From Lachnospiraceae bacterium (GTDB taxonomy: Bacteria; Bacillota; Clostridia; Lachnospirales; Lachnospiraceae): DNA of 64,000 bases. Each line of letters starts with the position of its first letter. Position 1 is the first letter of the stretch. Under the pieces are notes generated by a model. That model did no database searches. It saw only the letters and a list, made by a program, of their open reading frames with translations, and was not told the origin of the DNA. Positions 35,125 to 44,988 of the stretch are shown here, piece after piece. A program made the translations under genes and the position numbers. The DNA lies in contig JAFZDQ010000029.1 of assembly GCA_017561085.1 (NCBI GenBank), positions 1 through 64,000 on the forward strand. Reading direction: 5' to 3'.

Positions 35125-35520
35125 TTATCTCTTTGAGAACTGAGGTGCTCTTCTCGCTGCTTTGAGACCGTATTTCTTTCTTTCTTTCATACGAGGGTCT
35201 CTTGTTAAGTAGCCTGCTTTCTTAAGTACGGGTCTGAAGTCTGCATCAGCCTGAAGTAAAGCTCTTGCGATACCGTGTCTGATTGCACCGGCCTGACCTG
35301 TATAACCGCCACCCTTAACGTTTACGATAACGTCAAATTTGTCAACTGTTTCAGTTGCAACTAAGGGCTGACGAACGATTACTTTTAAGGTTTCAAGACC
35401 AAAGTATTCGTTGATGTCTCTCTTGTTAATTGTAATATTTCCTTTGCCGGGTACTAAGTATACTCTGGCAATTGATTTTTTTCTTCTACCTGTTCCGTAG
35501 CATTTTGCTGCATTAGCCAT
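35125..35520 (-). CDS. rpsI: 30S ribosomal protein S9
   Basis: 131 residues ending in the conserved FSKR tail that reaches the P-site tRNA. The [18 protein letters not shown]-terminus is typical. It lies 27 bases after rplM and shares its promoter, the usual rplM-rpsI pair. A large nested hairpin ends the transcript. Confidence 0.98.
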   Translation of the reverse strand: MANAAKCYGTGRRKKSIARVYLVPGKGNITINKRDINEYFGLETLKVIVRQPLVATETVDKFDVIVNVKGGGYTGQAGAIRHGIARALLQADADFRPVLKKAGYLTRDPRMKERKKYGLKAARRAPQFSKR

Positions 35521-35547
35521 CTTTATTTTCTCCTTTCAGTCCCTTGA

Positions 35548-35976
35548 TTAAAATGTTAATACTTCGGGTTTCTGAGCTGCATGCTGATGCTCAGGACCTG
35601 CGTATACGTGAAGTTTGGAATACATCTGTCTTCCTAAAGGTCCTTTGGGAAGCATGCCCTTAACAGCAAGCTCGATAACCTTCTCAGGTTTCTTTGCTAA
35701 CATTTCCTTTAATGTGGTTTCTTTCATGCCACCAACATAATCGGAATGATGATAGTAAATCTTCTGATCCATTTTCTTACCGGTTACTTTAATCTTCTCT
35801 GCATTAACAACGATTACATAATCGCCTGTGTCAATGTGAGGAGTAAAGATTGCTTTGTTTTTACCTCTTAAAACTTTAGCTACTTCTGAAGCTAAACGTC
35901 CGAGTGTCATATCTGTAGCATCTACTACATACCATTTTCTTTCGATTGTAGCAGGACTAGCCATAAAAGTTTTCAT
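35548..35976 (-). CDS. rplM: 50S ribosomal protein L13
   Basis: 142 residues with the [16 protein letters not shown] start and the [22 protein letters not shown] signature. An early assembly protein of the large subunit. GGAGG precedes the start. Its leader of about 180 bases probably carries autogenous control. Confidence 0.98.
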   Translation of the reverse strand: MKTFMASPATIERKWYVVDATDMTLGRLASEVAKVLRGKNKAIFTPHIDTGDYVIVVNAEKIKVTGKKMDQKIYYHHSDYVGGMKETTLKEMLAKKPEKVIELAVKGMLPKGPLGRQMYSKLHVYAGPEHQHAAQKPEVLTF

Positions 35977-36157
35977 AGTGTTCCCTCCATATAAACTTAT
36001 CTATGTGCCACCACGCACATAATTTTCCTCTTGGTATCTTTTGCAGATTCACGCGGATGTCCGGGCCGCCCTTCACCACTTCCAAATACCTATTAGGTGC
36101 TCTATTTATAATGCTTCGCCGGGGCTATTGGCTCCGCATTACCAAACTTCGTCACAT
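35977..36157 (-). promoter_or_regulatory. Leader of rplM-rpsI, candidate L13-type regulatory RNA
   Basis: About 180 transcribed bases precede rplM and contain several stems, including TGTGC/GCACA close to the ribosome site and a GGCGAAGC/GCTTCGCC-like region. Firmicutes are known to have an L13 leader motif here. No terminator T-run is seen, so control would be at translation. Confidence 0.5.
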
Positions 36158-36163
36158 TGAATT

Positions 36164-36192
36164 ATTATATTATACGCTCCCACGCGTGTCAA
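36164..36192 (-). promoter_or_regulatory. Promoter of rplM-rpsI
   Basis: TTGACA at 36192-36187 and TATAAT at 36169-36164 with a 17-base spacer, a consensus sigma-A promoter. Confidence 0.85.
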
Positions 36193-36247
36193 CTGTATTT
36201 TTTCAATTTTTTCAACTTTTTCAAGGTGTTTTGGGCTGTTTTCCGCC

Positions 36248-36988
36248 CTATTCCAAAAATTCATACTTCACTAGCATAAGTCCGCAGGCCGGAGCCGTAG
36301 GACCGGCTACCTGTCTGTCTTTGGCCTCTAGCATTTCCAACACCTTAGAAGGGGGATAACTGCCTCTTCCTACCTCCATCAGGGTACCGGCTATAATCCT
36401 TACCATATTGTACAAAAATCCGGTTCCCGTGACCCTGATTACGATTTCATCCCCTTCTGTCAGAACCTGTATGTCCGTAATGGTGCGCACCGTGCTCTCC
36501 ACCTGCGCCGCCACGGAACAAAAGCTCTTAAAATCATGCTCTCCCACCAAATAAGCCGCACCTTCACGCATCAGTTCCGCATTCATGGGCACATATGTAA
36601 AATGACTGTACAAACGCTTCACCGGCATGGAAAACTCCGCCCGGTAAATCCTATACTCATAGGTCTTTCGGCTTTCACAATGTCTGGGATGGAAGTCTGC
36701 GCTGCATTCCTCTGACTTCTGAATCCTGATATCCTCCGGCAGACGTTGGTTTAAGGCATAGGAAATCTTTTCCCCGGGAATCCTCGTCTCTGTATCAAAT
36801 ACCGCCACATTACAAAGGGCATGCACCCCGGAATCGGTCCGACTGGCGCCGATTACATGAACATCCTCTCCCAAAAGGTCCGATAATGCCTGATTCAATT
36901 CTCCTTCTATGGTTCTTTGGCCGGGCTGGATTTGCCACCCGTTGTAACAAGTCCCGTCGTAAGCCACTACCAGCTTGATCCGCTTCAT
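36248..36988 (-). CDS. truA: tRNA pseudouridine(38-40) synthase
   Basis: 246 residues from ATG at 36988 after AGAGGA. Modifies U38-U40 in tRNA anticodon arms. The catalytic aspartate is in GASRTDSGVHA. YDGTCYNGWQIQPGQRTIEGEL and TGFLYNMVRIIAGTL are further TruA motifs. It follows ecfT by 10 bases and closes the ecfA1-ecfA2-ecfT-truA run. Confidence 0.97.
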   Translation of the reverse strand: MKRIKLVVAYDGTCYNGWQIQPGQRTIEGELNQALSDLLGEDVHVIGASRTDSGVHALCNVAVFDTETRIPGEKISYALNQRLPEDIRIQKSEECSADFHPRHCESRKTYEYRIYRAEFSMPVKRLYSHFTYVPMNAELMREGAAYLVGEHDFKSFCSVAAQVESTVRTITDIQVLTEGDEIVIRVTGTGFLYNMVRIIAGTLMEVGRGSYPPSKVLEMLEAKDRQVAGPTAPACGLMLVKYEFLE

Positions 36989-36998
36989 TCCTTTTCCT

Positions 36999-37802
36999 CT
37001 AAAACAAAATCTTTCCAAACACGATACACAGTACCAAATAGCCAAACACAAAGGCATAGGCCATAAAATCCCTCTTGGCATATACCAGCGGTTTCATTTT
37101 CGTCCTGTGCTCACCGCCCCTGTAGCAACGTGCTTCCATTGCCGTAGCTAAATCATTGGCACGACGGAAGGCCGAAATAAAAAGGGGCACTAATAGGGGC
37201 ACCAGGCTTTTGGCCTTTTTGAACAGGTTACCGCTTTCAAAGTCCGCACCGCGGGCAATCTGCGCTTTCATGATTTTGTCCGTTTCTTCTAATAAAATAG
37301 GGATAAAACGAAGTGCAATAGACATCATCATGGCAATCTCATGTACCGGTACCTTAAATACTTTAAGGGGATTTAACAGCTTCTCCAAACCGTCTGTCAA
37401 GTGGTTGGGGGTAGTCGTCAGTGTCATCACCGAGGAACCGATAATCAGAAACATCAGTCTCACCGCCATCATCACCGCAAGCCGGAGACCTTCCTTGGTA
37501 ATTTTCAGCTTCCAAAAGGAAACCAGCACCTCACCCGGTGTCAAAAATAAATTAAACACCACTGCAAACAAAAGCAGAATCAGGATGGACTTCATCCCTC
37601 TTACCATAAAGGAAAAGGGCACCTTGGAAAGCTTGATTACCGCAAAAAGAAAGGCTGCCGCAATCAGATATCCTATGAAATTATCTACAATAAAAAGGGA
37701 AATAATAAACACCACCGTGCTCACTAACTTCACTCTGGGGTCCAGCCTGTGAATCACGGAATCGGTCTGATAATATTGTCCCAAGGTAATATCTTTTAAC
37801 AT
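36999..37802 (-). CDS. ecfT: ECF transporter transmembrane component EcfT
   Basis: 267 residues with about six membrane helices. The coupling-helix motif is AQIARGADFESG, with a second near ATAMEARCYRGG, which dock onto the two ATPases. It serves vitamin uptake together with substrate-specific S components encoded elsewhere. The ATPase EcfA2 gene is 13 bases upstream. Confidence 0.96.
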   Translation of the reverse strand: MLKDITLGQYYQTDSVIHRLDPRVKLVSTVVFIISLFIVDNFIGYLIAAAFLFAVIKLSKVPFSFMVRGMKSILILLLFAVVFNLFLTPGEVLVSFWKLKITKEGLRLAVMMAVRLMFLIIGSSVMTLTTTPNHLTDGLEKLLNPLKVFKVPVHEIAMMMSIALRFIPILLEETDKIMKAQIARGADFESGNLFKKAKSLVPLLVPLFISAFRRANDLATAMEARCYRGGEHRTKMKPLVYAKRDFMAYAFVFGYLVLCIVFGKILF

Positions 37803-37815
37803 GTTAACCTCGTAA

Positions 37816-38664
37816 CTAACCTCTTAACGCTTTTAAAATAGCTTCTTTGGCCTCTGTAACGGTAGTAATACCGGTATCTACAGAAAGGCCTTTCTCCCTA
37901 AGCGCCTGCATAATATAAGTAATCTGGGGCGCTGCCAGGCCGATTTGCTCCAGTTCTTCATAATGGGCAAACACTGCCGCCGGGGTATCATCAAAAACCA
38001 CGCGGCTCTTATTCATGACAATCAGTCTGTCTACATACTTGGCCACATCTTCCATGCTGTGGGAAACCAAAATTACGGTCATGCCGGTTTCTTCCCGCAG
38101 CTTTGCAATCTGATCCAAAATTTCATCCCGGCCTTTGGGGTCTAAGCCTGCGGTAGGTTCATCCAAAATCAGCACCTCCGGCTTCATGGCAAGTACGCCT
38201 GCTATGGCCACTCTTCTTTTTTGACCGCCGGATAAATCAAAGGGTGACTGATAAAAATACTCATCCGCAATTCCAACCTGTTTTAGGGCCGCATATGCGC
38301 GGAGCTGGATTTCCTTTTTATCAAGCCCTAAGTTCTTTGGCCCGAAGCACACATCCGAAAAGACATCCACTTCAAAAAGCTGATGCTCCGGATACTGGAA
38401 TACCAGTCCCACCTTGCTGCGCAGCAGCTTCTTGTCATAGCCCTCGTCGTTGATATCTGCGCCGTTATAATAGATGGCACCGCTTGTAGGCTTTAAAAGC
38501 CCGTTTAAATGCTGTACAAGGGTCGATTTGCCGGAACCGGTGTGACCGATCAGGCCGATAAACTGACCGTCCGGAATCACCAGATTCACGTCAGTCAGGG
38601 CCGGATATGCCATGGTCGTATCTTCTTCATATATATAGTTGACATGGTCTAAAATAATCGACAT
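37816..38664 (-). CDS. ecfA2: ECF transporter ATPase EcfA2
   Basis: 282 residues. Walker A GHTGSGKST, signature LSGGQKRR, Walker B VLILDEPTA, and the H-loop in VSHSME. Forms the ATPase pair with EcfA1 on the cytoplasmic face of EcfT. It lies about 80 bases after ecfA1, with a T-rich gap. Confidence 0.96.
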   Translation of the reverse strand: MSIILDHVNYIYEEDTTMAYPALTDVNLVIPDGQFIGLIGHTGSGKSTLVQHLNGLLKPTSGAIYYNGADINDEGYDKKLLRSKVGLVFQYPEHQLFEVDVFSDVCFGPKNLGLDKKEIQLRAYAALKQVGIADEYFYQSPFDLSGGQKRRVAIAGVLAMKPEVLILDEPTAGLDPKGRDEILDQIAKLREETGMTVILVSHSMEDVAKYVDRLIVMNKSRVVFDDTPAAVFAHYEELEQIGLAAPQITYIMQALREKGLSVDTGITTVTEAKEAILKALRG

Positions 38665-38741
38665 GTTTTCCTTCTTTCTGTTTTAAGGGTCTCTGGCTCT
38701 TAAGTTTCCTTATCTTTTAAGTCCCTTATCTCTCAAGCTCT

Positions 38742-39596
38742 CTATTTCTTAAGCTTCATAAGCGCGTCAACCAGTTCTTCCTTGGTTAATATACCGTCGG
38801 GAAGATCAAGTCCGCCTTGTTTCAGTTCATGGGCAAGAAGCGTCACCTGCGGAACATCAAGACGCAGTTCTTTTAACTTCTCTACCTGACTAAAAATTTC
38901 TCTGGGGGTTCCTTCCATGGCAACCGTTCCGTTGTCCATGACAAAAACCTTGTCCGCATAAATAATTTCTTCCATGTAATGGGTAATCAGAATAACCGTA
39001 ATACGTTCCACATCATTTAACGCACGCACGGCGCGGATGACTTCCTTACGTCCTTTGGGATCAAGCATAGCCGTAGGCTCATCCAAAACGATACATTTCG
39101 GATGCATGGCGATGACACCTGCAATGGAAACTCTTTGCTTCTGACCGCCGGAAAGCTTGTTAGGAGAATGCTTACGGAACTCGTACATCCCCACTGCCTT
39201 CAGACTTTCTTCCACACGCTCCCAGATTTCCTTGGTGGGAACACCCAGGTTCTCCGGTCCGAAGCCTACATCCTCTTCTACTACCTGGCCGATAATCTGA
39301 TTGTCCGGATTCTGAAAAACCATGCCGGCAGTTTGGCGGATTTCCCAAAGCTTGTCGTCGTCAGAGGTATCCTTTCCGTCTACCCAAACAGTACCCTCTG
39401 TAGGATAAAGGATTGCATTTAAGTGCTTCGCGAGCGTAGATTTGCCGGAGCCGTTGTGTCCAAGCACGGCAACAAAATCCCCCTGTTCAATCTTAAGGGA
39501 AACGTTATCCACAGCCCGGGTGATACCTTCCACATTGCCTTCTTCATCCCGTCTGATATATTCAAATATAAGGTCCTTGGTCTTTATAATACCCAT
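38742..39596 (-). CDS. ecfA1: ECF transporter ATPase EcfA1
   Basis: 284 residues from ATG at 39596 ([20 protein letters not shown]), with GAGGA upstream; ATG at 39629 is possible. Walker [10 protein letters not shown], signature LSGGQKQR, Walker [10 protein letters not shown]. First gene of the ECF module. Confidence 0.96.
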   Translation of the reverse strand: MGIIKTKDLIFEYIRRDEEGNVEGITRAVDNVSLKIEQGDFVAVLGHNGSGKSTLAKHLNAILYPTEGTVWVDGKDTSDDDKLWEIRQTAGMVFQNPDNQIIGQVVEEDVGFGPENLGVPTKEIWERVEESLKAVGMYEFRKHSPNKLSGGQKQRVSIAGVIAMHPKCIVLDEPTAMLDPKGRKEVIRAVRALNDVERITVILITHYMEEIIYADKVFVMDNGTVAMEGTPREIFSQVEKLKELRLDVPQVTLLAHELKQGGLDLPDGILTKEELVDALMKLKK

Positions 39597-39764
39597 TCTT
39601 TTCCTCACCTTATGATTTATGTCTGCCATTTATTTTACTAAATATTTCTTTTATTTGCAATAGAATATGAATTGGCGTAAGATACTGTTAGAAAAGGATA
39701 AAAAAACACATTCTGCTAACCTATTTCAGGCTTTTATAATCTGCTGAAAGGATTCGAAACAAAT

Positions 39765-40583
39765 ATGAATAAATTACTGAAACCTCTCGTATTTCTGGTT
39801 GTCATGATATTGGTATGCTCCGTTATTGTGCGGGTAAGTAACTCCTCCCGTACCCTGGAAGAATACGCACTGGAAAATCCGGAAATCGCATACGCAACAC
39901 CGCAAAAAACAGAAGAGCCCTCTGCAGTACCTACGGAATCTCCAACTGAAGAACCGACTGCTGAACCGGACGATGTTATTTATTATGAAAAAGGATTTTT
40001 CTACTGTCCCATTCCGATGGCCGTGAAAGAAAAAATAACCGGCGTATCTTACCCGGCTACGGATTCTTTGATATCCTACGATGATTTATACTATATGCAG
40101 GTTTTGTACTATGATTTTAATGGAGAAGTGCAAACCGGCGAATTAATCTGCAACCGCTCGCTGGCGCCTGATTTCGCTGAAATCTTTTATGAACTGTACC
40201 GGAATGAATATCAAATTGAAAAAATACGCCTGATAGACGAATACGGTGGTGATGATACCGCATCCATGATTGATAATAATACTTCCTGCTTTAACTACCG
40301 CGTCGTAGACGGAAGCAACAGCTTAAGCAAGCACGCAATGGGATGTGCCATTGACATTAATCCTTTTTATAATCCGTATGTAGTATTTAATAAAGACGGA
40401 AGCGGGGAAAACTATATTTCTCCTCCCGGAAGCGAAATCTATGCTGACAGAAGCAAGGATTTCCCCTATAAAATTGATGAAAATGATCTCTGCTACAAAT
40501 TATTTAAAGAACATGGTTTTACCTGGGGCGGTGACTGGAACTCCTGTAAGGATTACCAGCACTTCCAGAAAGTCGTAGAATAA
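39765..40583 (+). CDS. M15-family D-Ala-D-Ala carboxypeptidase-like protein
   Basis: 272 residues. An N-terminal membrane anchor (residues 6-24) and a Thr/Pro/Glu stalk precede a peptidase_M15_4-like domain. The zinc-binding motif SKHAMGCAIDINP gives the His and Asp, and GGDWNSCKDYQHFQ supplies the last His. It should trim cell-wall peptides outside the membrane. It interrupts the usual rplQ-ecfA1 order on the opposite strand. AAAGGA precedes the start. Confidence 0.88.
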   Translation: MNKLLKPLVFLVVMILVCSVIVRVSNSSRTLEEYALENPEIAYATPQKTEEPSAVPTESPTEEPTAEPDDVIYYEKGFFYCPIPMAVKEKITGVSYPATDSLISYDDLYYMQVLYYDFNGEVQTGELICNRSLAPDFAEIFYELYRNEYQIEKIRLIDEYGGDDTASMIDNNTSCFNYRVVDGSNSLSKHAMGCAIDINPFYNPYVVFNKDGSGENYISPPGSEIYADRSKDFPYKIDENDLCYKLFKEHGFTWGGDWNSCKDYQHFQKVVE

Positions 40584-40585
40584 AA

Positions 40586-40638
40586 CGCGAGCTGCGCATA
40601 AATTTGTTTGCTTCAAAGAGATTTCCCTTGAAGCAAAC
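40586..40638 (+). repeat. GC-rich intergenic repeat, copy 3
   Basis: CGCGAGCTGCGCAT at 40586-40599 directly follows the M15 gene. An 11-bp hairpin comes next (GTTTGCTTCAA paired with TTGAAGCAAAC), with a loop resembling that after copy 1. Confidence 0.6.
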
Positions 40639-40668
40639 AAAACCCCTGTAGATATCTACAGGGGTTTT
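40639..40668. terminator. Bidirectional terminator of rplQ and the M15 gene
   Basis: A perfect palindrome, AAAACCCCTGTAGA paired with TCTACAGGGGTTTT, lies between convergent genes and ends the ribosomal superoperon. Confidence 0.9.
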
Positions 40669-40678
40669 TAAATACATC

Positions 40679-41215
40679 TTATACTAATTCAAGTACAACT
40701 GACATTGCGCCGTCACCTTTACGCTGGCCAATCTTAACGATTCTGGTGTAACCACCCTTACGGTTTGCATACTTAACACCATATTCATCAAAGATCTTAG
40801 CTACAAGGTCAACTTCCTTGGTATTTTTCTTCTTGCCGGCATTTTCTGCAGGAACTTCAGTCACAGAGTATAAAACTTTGATCATTTTTCTTCTTGCATT
40901 CATTCTGGAAGGAAGATCTTTCTTGATTTCTTTTTCAACAGTTTCGTATTTGGTTACTTTCTTACCGTCAACTACTTCTTTTACTCTCTTACCGTCTTTG
41001 TCCTTCATAGGAACTTTAGCGGCAACAGTAACTGTTTCATAGTTATCTTTTTCTTTCACACCAAGTGCGATAAGTCCATCAACGATTTTCTGAACTTCTT
41101 TTGCTCTGGCTTCTGTAGTAACGATCTTACCATTTAAGATAAGAGCTGTTGTAAGGCTTCTGAGCATTGCTTTTCTCTGGTCAGATGTTCTGCCAAGTTT
41201 TCTGTATTTTGCCAT
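40679..41215 (-). CDS. rplQ: 50S ribosomal protein L17, extended form
   Basis: 178 residues, against about 120 in B. subtilis. Standard L17 blocks flank a charged insertion at about residues 55-100 rich in Lys, Glu and Val. The C-terminal YTRIVKIGQRKGDGAMSVVLELV is typical. Last gene of the superoperon, 183 bases after rpoA. Confidence 0.97.
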   Translation of the reverse strand: MAKYRKLGRTSDQRKAMLRSLTTALILNGKIVTTEARAKEVQKIVDGLIALGVKEKDNYETVTVAAKVPMKDKDGKRVKEVVDGKKVTKYETVEKEIKKDLPSRMNARRKMIKVLYSVTEVPAENAGKKKNTKEVDLVAKIFDEYGVKYANRKGGYTRIVKIGQRKGDGAMSVVLELV

Positions 41216-41398
41216 GTTAGGCTCCTTTCCAAAGGAGTAAAACTCCTCTTCTCATGTTTCGGCATTCCTGCCTGTTATGGTACATCCGGCTACGCACATC
41301 GGACTTACTTACCGAATGCAGTTACACGGCCTGCAAAGCAGACTCCATTATGAGAAAATGATATGTACACATTGGATTTACCATATCACTTTTTCGAC
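41216..41398 (-). other. Structured spacer between rpoA and rplQ
   Basis: 183 bases without a gene. TTCTCAT (41249-41255) pairs with ATGAGAA (41350-41356), enclosing GCATTC/GAATGC (41262-41267 with 41314-41319) and a CTGC-AAA-GCAG hairpin. A weak TGATATG/CATATCA hairpin with T-rich tail follows rpoA. Confidence 0.5.
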
Positions 41399-42355
41399 TT
41401 ACTCTTCACTGGGGTTTAACTGAAGTCCCAGTTCTTTTAACTTAGCAAGTACTTCTTCGAGTGACTTACGTCCTAAGTTACGAACCTTCATCATATCTTC
41501 GGAAGTCTTGTTTGTTAACTCTTCAACTGTGTTAATACCGGCTCTCTTTAAGCAGTTATAGGAACGAACAGATAATTCTAATTCATCAATGCTCATTTCT
41601 AATACTTTTTCTTTTTCATCTTCTTCCTTTTCAACCATAACATCTACTGTCTTGGCATTTTCGGATAAGTCAATGAAAAGGCTTAAATGTTCGCTAAGTA
41701 CTTTTGCAGCTAAGCTAACCGCTTCATCGGGAACTAAAGTTCCGTTTGTATAAACATCCAATGTTAATTTGTCAAAGTCAGTAATCTGACCAACACGGGT
41801 GTTTTCAACGGTTACATTTACTCTTTCTACAGGTGTGTAGATAGAGTCTACTGCAATTACACCGATAGGCAGGTCATCGTTTTTATTCTTGTCTGCGCTT
41901 ACATAACCTCTGCCCTTAGTAATGGTAAGTTCCATATAAAGCTTGGTGTTCTTACCGCTTAAGGTAGCGATTGTAAGATCGGGATTAAGAATTTCGATGT
42001 CCTGATCCACCTGGATATCAGAAGCTTTTACTACACCTTCACCTTCATATTCGATATATGCGGTTTTAGGTTCATTGGTATCACTGTTGTTTCTGATAGC
42101 AAGGCTCTTGATATTCATAATGATTTCAGTCACATCTTCTTTTACACCTTCGATGGAGCTGAACTCATGAAGTACGCCTTCGATCTTAACCTGGCTTACT
42201 GCTGCACCGGGTAAGGAAGAAAGCATAATTCTTCTGAGAGAATTACCAAGTGTGATGCCATAGCCTCTTTCAAGAGGTTCTACGACAAACTTGCCATACT
42301 TCTTGTCATCAGAGATTTCTGCTACTTCAATATTTGGTCTTTCAAAATCAAACAC
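41399..42355 (-). CDS. rpoA: RNA polymerase alpha subunit
   Basis: 318 residues. The N-terminal dimerisation domain ([23 protein letters not shown]) and the C-terminal domain ([41 protein letters not shown]) are both complete. The usual partner of rpsD and rplQ in the alpha operon. Confidence 0.98.
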   Translation of the reverse strand: MFDFERPNIEVAEISDDKKYGKFVVEPLERGYGITLGNSLRRIMLSSLPGAAVSQVKIEGVLHEFSSIEGVKEDVTEIIMNIKSLAIRNNSDTNEPKTAYIEYEGEGVVKASDIQVDQDIEILNPDLTIATLSGKNTKLYMELTITKGRGYVSADKNKNDDLPIGVIAVDSIYTPVERVNVTVENTRVGQITDFDKLTLDVYTNGTLVPDEAVSLAAKVLSEHLSLFIDLSENAKTVDVMVEKEEDEKEKVLEMSIDELELSVRSYNCLKRAGINTVEELTNKTSEDMMKVRNLGRKSLEEVLAKLKELGLQLNPSEE

Positions 42356-42442
42356 TGCAAATACCCTCCTTTACGAACAATGGATATAGATACTCTTAGG
42401 CAGCCTGAAAATAGCTGCCTTAGGAGTTTCTTTCTGTGGATA

Positions 42443-43036
42443 TTACTTGGAATATAATTCGACGATAAGCATTTCGTCTACAGGAACATCAATCATTTCT
42501 CTTGTAGGAAGATTCTTAACAGTTCCCTTTAATGCTTCCTGGTCTACATCAATCCATTCAGGTACTAATCTGCCGCCTGTTACTTCAAGGATATCTTTGT
42601 ATCTCTGTAAGGATTTGGATTTTTCTCTGATTTCAATAACGTCGCCAGCTTTGATTAAGTAAGAAGGAATGTTAACCTGCTTGCCGTTTACTAAAACGTG
42701 CTTGTGGCCTACAATCTGTCTTGCTTCTCTTCTTGTTCTGGCAAAGCCCATTCTGAATACTACGCTGTCAAGTCTGGACTCAAGCATAACCATAAGGTTT
42801 TCACCGGTCATACCTTTCATTCTGTCTGCTCTTTCATAGTAGTTTCTGAAAGGTTTTTCAAGTACGCCGTAGATGAATTTAGCTTTCTGCTTTTCTCTTA
42901 ACTGAAGACCGTATTCACTGATCTTCTTGCCTGCTCTTGCACTTGTTCTGTTGGATTTCTTATCATATCCTAAATAAACAGGATCAAGATTAAGAGATCT
43001 ACATCTTTTTAACACTGGTGTTCTGTTTACTGCCAT
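42443..43036 (-). CDS. rpsD: 30S ribosomal protein S4
   Basis: 197 residues with the S4 RNA-binding domain ([36 protein letters not shown]). Primary 16S rRNA binder. The N-terminus lacks zinc cysteines (C- form). It lies in the alpha operon between rpsK and rpoA, its normal clostridial place. Confidence 0.98.
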   Translation of the reverse strand: MAVNRTPVLKRCRSLNLDPVYLGYDKKSNRTSARAGKKISEYGLQLREKQKAKFIYGVLEKPFRNYYERADRMKGMTGENLMVMLESRLDSVVFRMGFARTRREARQIVGHKHVLVNGKQVNIPSYLIKAGDVIEIREKSKSLQRYKDILEVTGGRLVPEWIDVDQEALKGTVKNLPTREMIDVPVDEMLIVELYSK

Positions 43037-43121
43037 TTTAAAATTTCCTCCTAATATTGTTTACAGCGCATAGCGCCTTCTTCCAACTAATTGGTTACAA
43101 AATAAAAGATAAAACTGCGTA

Positions 43122-43520
43122 CTAAACGCGACGACGCTTGGGAGGACGACATCCGTTATGAGGTACGGGTGTTACGTCTCTGATGCTGGTAACTTCCAGA
43201 CCACAAGCTGATAATGCACGGATTGCTGCTTCACGTCCTGAACCGGGTCCCTTAACGAATACATCTACTGTCTTAAGTCCATGAATCAGCGCTGCTTTAG
43301 TAGCTGTTTCAGCTGCCATCTGTGCTGCATATGGAGTAGATTTCCTTGAACCTCTAAAACCAAGACCACCTGCACTTGCCCAGCTTAATGCGTTTCCTTC
43401 AGCATCTGTTAATGTAACGATGGTGTTGTTAAAGGAAGACTGGATATGTGCCTGTCCGCGTTCAACGTTTTTCTTGACACGTTTCTTTGTCACTTTTTTG
43501 GTAACTTTCTTTGCTGCCAT
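43122..43520 (-). CDS. rpsK: 30S ribosomal protein S11
   Basis: 132 residues with a Lys-rich start ([19 protein letters not shown]) and the signature [15 protein letters not shown] and [18 protein letters not shown]. Platform protein of the small subunit. Confidence 0.98.
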   Translation of the reverse strand: MAAKKVTKKVTKKRVKKNVERGQAHIQSSFNNTIVTLTDAEGNALSWASAGGLGFRGSRKSTPYAAQMAAETATKAALIHGLKTVDVFVKGPGSGREAAIRALSACGLEVTSIRDVTPVPHNGCRPPKRRRV

Positions 43521-43627
43521 TTAAACTAACCTACTTTCTCATAAATAATTAATAATTTACTGTTTCTGTGCAGATTTTCTGCATGTTGCCAATCTGCAAA
43601 AGTGCATTCATCATGCCGAAAAAGAAC

Positions 43628-43996
43628 TTATTTCTTCTTGCCGGCAACTGTACGCTTAGGACCTTTTCTGGTTCTAGCGTTTGTTTTTGTTTTCTGACCA
43701 CGTACAGGGAGTCCTTTTCTATGACGGATTCCTCTGTAACATCCGATTTCCTGAAGTCTCTTGATGTTAAGAGCTACTTCTCTTCTTAAATCACCTTCAA
43801 CCATGTAGTTTGCATCGATTACTTCACTGATTCTCTTAACTTCGTCGTCAGTAAGTTCACGGCAACGGGTATCGGGATTAACCTGTGCTGCTTCAAGAAT
43901 CTTGGTAGCTGTTACTCTACCAATTCCATAAACATAAGTTAAACCAATTTCTACACGTTTTTCTCTCGGTAAGTCAACACCTGCAATACGAGCCAT
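43628..43996 (-). CDS. rpsM: 30S ribosomal protein S13
   Basis: 122 residues with [26 protein letters not shown] and the basic tail ending in [11 protein letters not shown], which contacts P-site tRNA. Preceded by a 270-base spacer with four strong hairpins. Confidence 0.98.
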   Translation of the reverse strand: MARIAGVDLPREKRVEIGLTYVYGIGRVTATKILEAAQVNPDTRCRELTDDEVKRISEVIDANYMVEGDLRREVALNIKRLQEIGCYRGIRHRKGLPVRGQKTKTNARTRKGPKRTVAGKKK

Positions 43997-44267
43997 TTAC
44001 GTTTCCTCCATTTTCTTTTCTGACAAAGGACAGTCATGCTGCCTTTGCTCGTATGCCTACGCATACTTGTTACTAATTGATTGAGGCATGGTCTATGCCC
44101 AACCGGACGTTTCCGATCTTTCTACCTTACGGTAGTACCAACAAGTAATCACTTAAGGCTCCTTGATACGATTTATTATAATAATCAGTACAGCTTCTTT
44201 ATCAAACTGCACTGCAGCCGCTTTCATAATAAATGGACAAGAACCCTTCTGCTTTCAAAGCAGTGGA
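43997..44267 (-). other. Structured spacer between rpmJ and rpsM
   Basis: No gene. CTTGTT (44066-44071) pairs with AACAAG (44140-44145) around three hairpins: GGCAT/ATGCC (44085-44099), CGGA/TCCG (44104-44115) and CTACC/GGTAG (44122-44135). A fourth, GTATGC/GCATAC (44051-44066), abuts it. Confidence 0.55.
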
Positions 44268-44381
44268 TTATCCTTGTCTCTGTTTGTGTTTCGGATTCTC
44301 GCAGATTACTCTGATACGTCCTTTTCTCTTAATGATTTTGCACTTTTCGCAAATCGGTTTTACTGATGATCTAACCTTCAT
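44268..44381 (-). CDS. rpmJ: 50S ribosomal protein L36
   Basis: 37 residues from ATG at 44381 ([15 protein letters not shown]), with AGGG upstream. Zinc-binding type with CEKC, a later Cys and His ([11 protein letters not shown]). Upstream in-frame codons to 44456 lack a ribosome site. Confidence 0.97.
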   Translation of the reverse strand: MKVRSSVKPICEKCKIIKRKGRIRVICENPKHKQRQG

Positions 44382-44479
44382 GTTAAACCCTCCTTTCAAA
44401 AAAGACCGTTTTACATTATAGCATGTTATATTTACAAAAGCAATACCTTTTATCAAGATATTCCTTATAAATATTGAAA

Positions 44480-44698
44480 CTATTTATCTCTCCAAATAAT
44501 TCTACCCTTGGATAAATCATAAGGGGATAATTCAAGTGTTACTTTGTCGCCGGGTAAGATACGGATAAAGTTCTGTCTGAGCTTACCACTGATGTGAGCA
44601 AGTACTCTGTGTCCGTTTTCAAGTTCTACCTGGAACATGGTGTTGGGAAGCTTTTCTACTACGGTTCCTTCGATTTCAATTACATCTGCTTTAGACAT
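44480..44698 (-). CDS. infA: Translation initiation factor IF-1
   Basis: 72 residues, an OB fold ([38 protein letters not shown]). Binds the ribosomal A site in initiation. The start overlaps the KOW gene end by 8 bases. Confidence 0.98.
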   Translation of the reverse strand: MSKADVIEIEGTVVEKLPNTMFQVELENGHRVLAHISGKLRQNFIRILPGDKVTLELSPYDLSKGRIIWRDK

Positions 44699-44963
44699 GT
44701 GTTACCTCCTTATTCGTTCTGTGCTTTAGGGCACGTCTGATATCTTCGTTGAAAATAATTTGTTTGTCGCTTAATTTCTTCATTAAGTCTTCATCCAAAC
44801 CGGTTTTGATTAACTGTATATGTTTCTGTTTCTTTTTCTTGGGCTTTTCAATCGGCCTTAGGCGTCCGTCGGCAAGATAAACATATTCCGCATCCTGCTC
44901 TATTATAACATACATTTGATTTTTGTCATGTCCTGCCAAGGAAATTGCGAACATTCCTATCAT
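44691..44963 (-). CDS. KOW-domain RNA-binding protein
   Basis: 90 residues. A KOW/L14e-like fold ([33 protein letters not shown]) is followed by a Lys-rich helix. The gene is typical between map and infA in Clostridia. A ribosome-linked role is inferred from place and fold. ATG at 44963 follows GAGG. Confidence 0.88.
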   Translation of the reverse strand: MIGMFAISLAGHDKNQMYVIIEQDAEYVYLADGRLRPIEKPKKKKQKHIQLIKTGLDEDLMKKLSDKQIIFNEDIRRALKHRTNKEVTHV

Positions 44964-44988
44964 ATTGTTACCTCTTCATTTCACCGGA

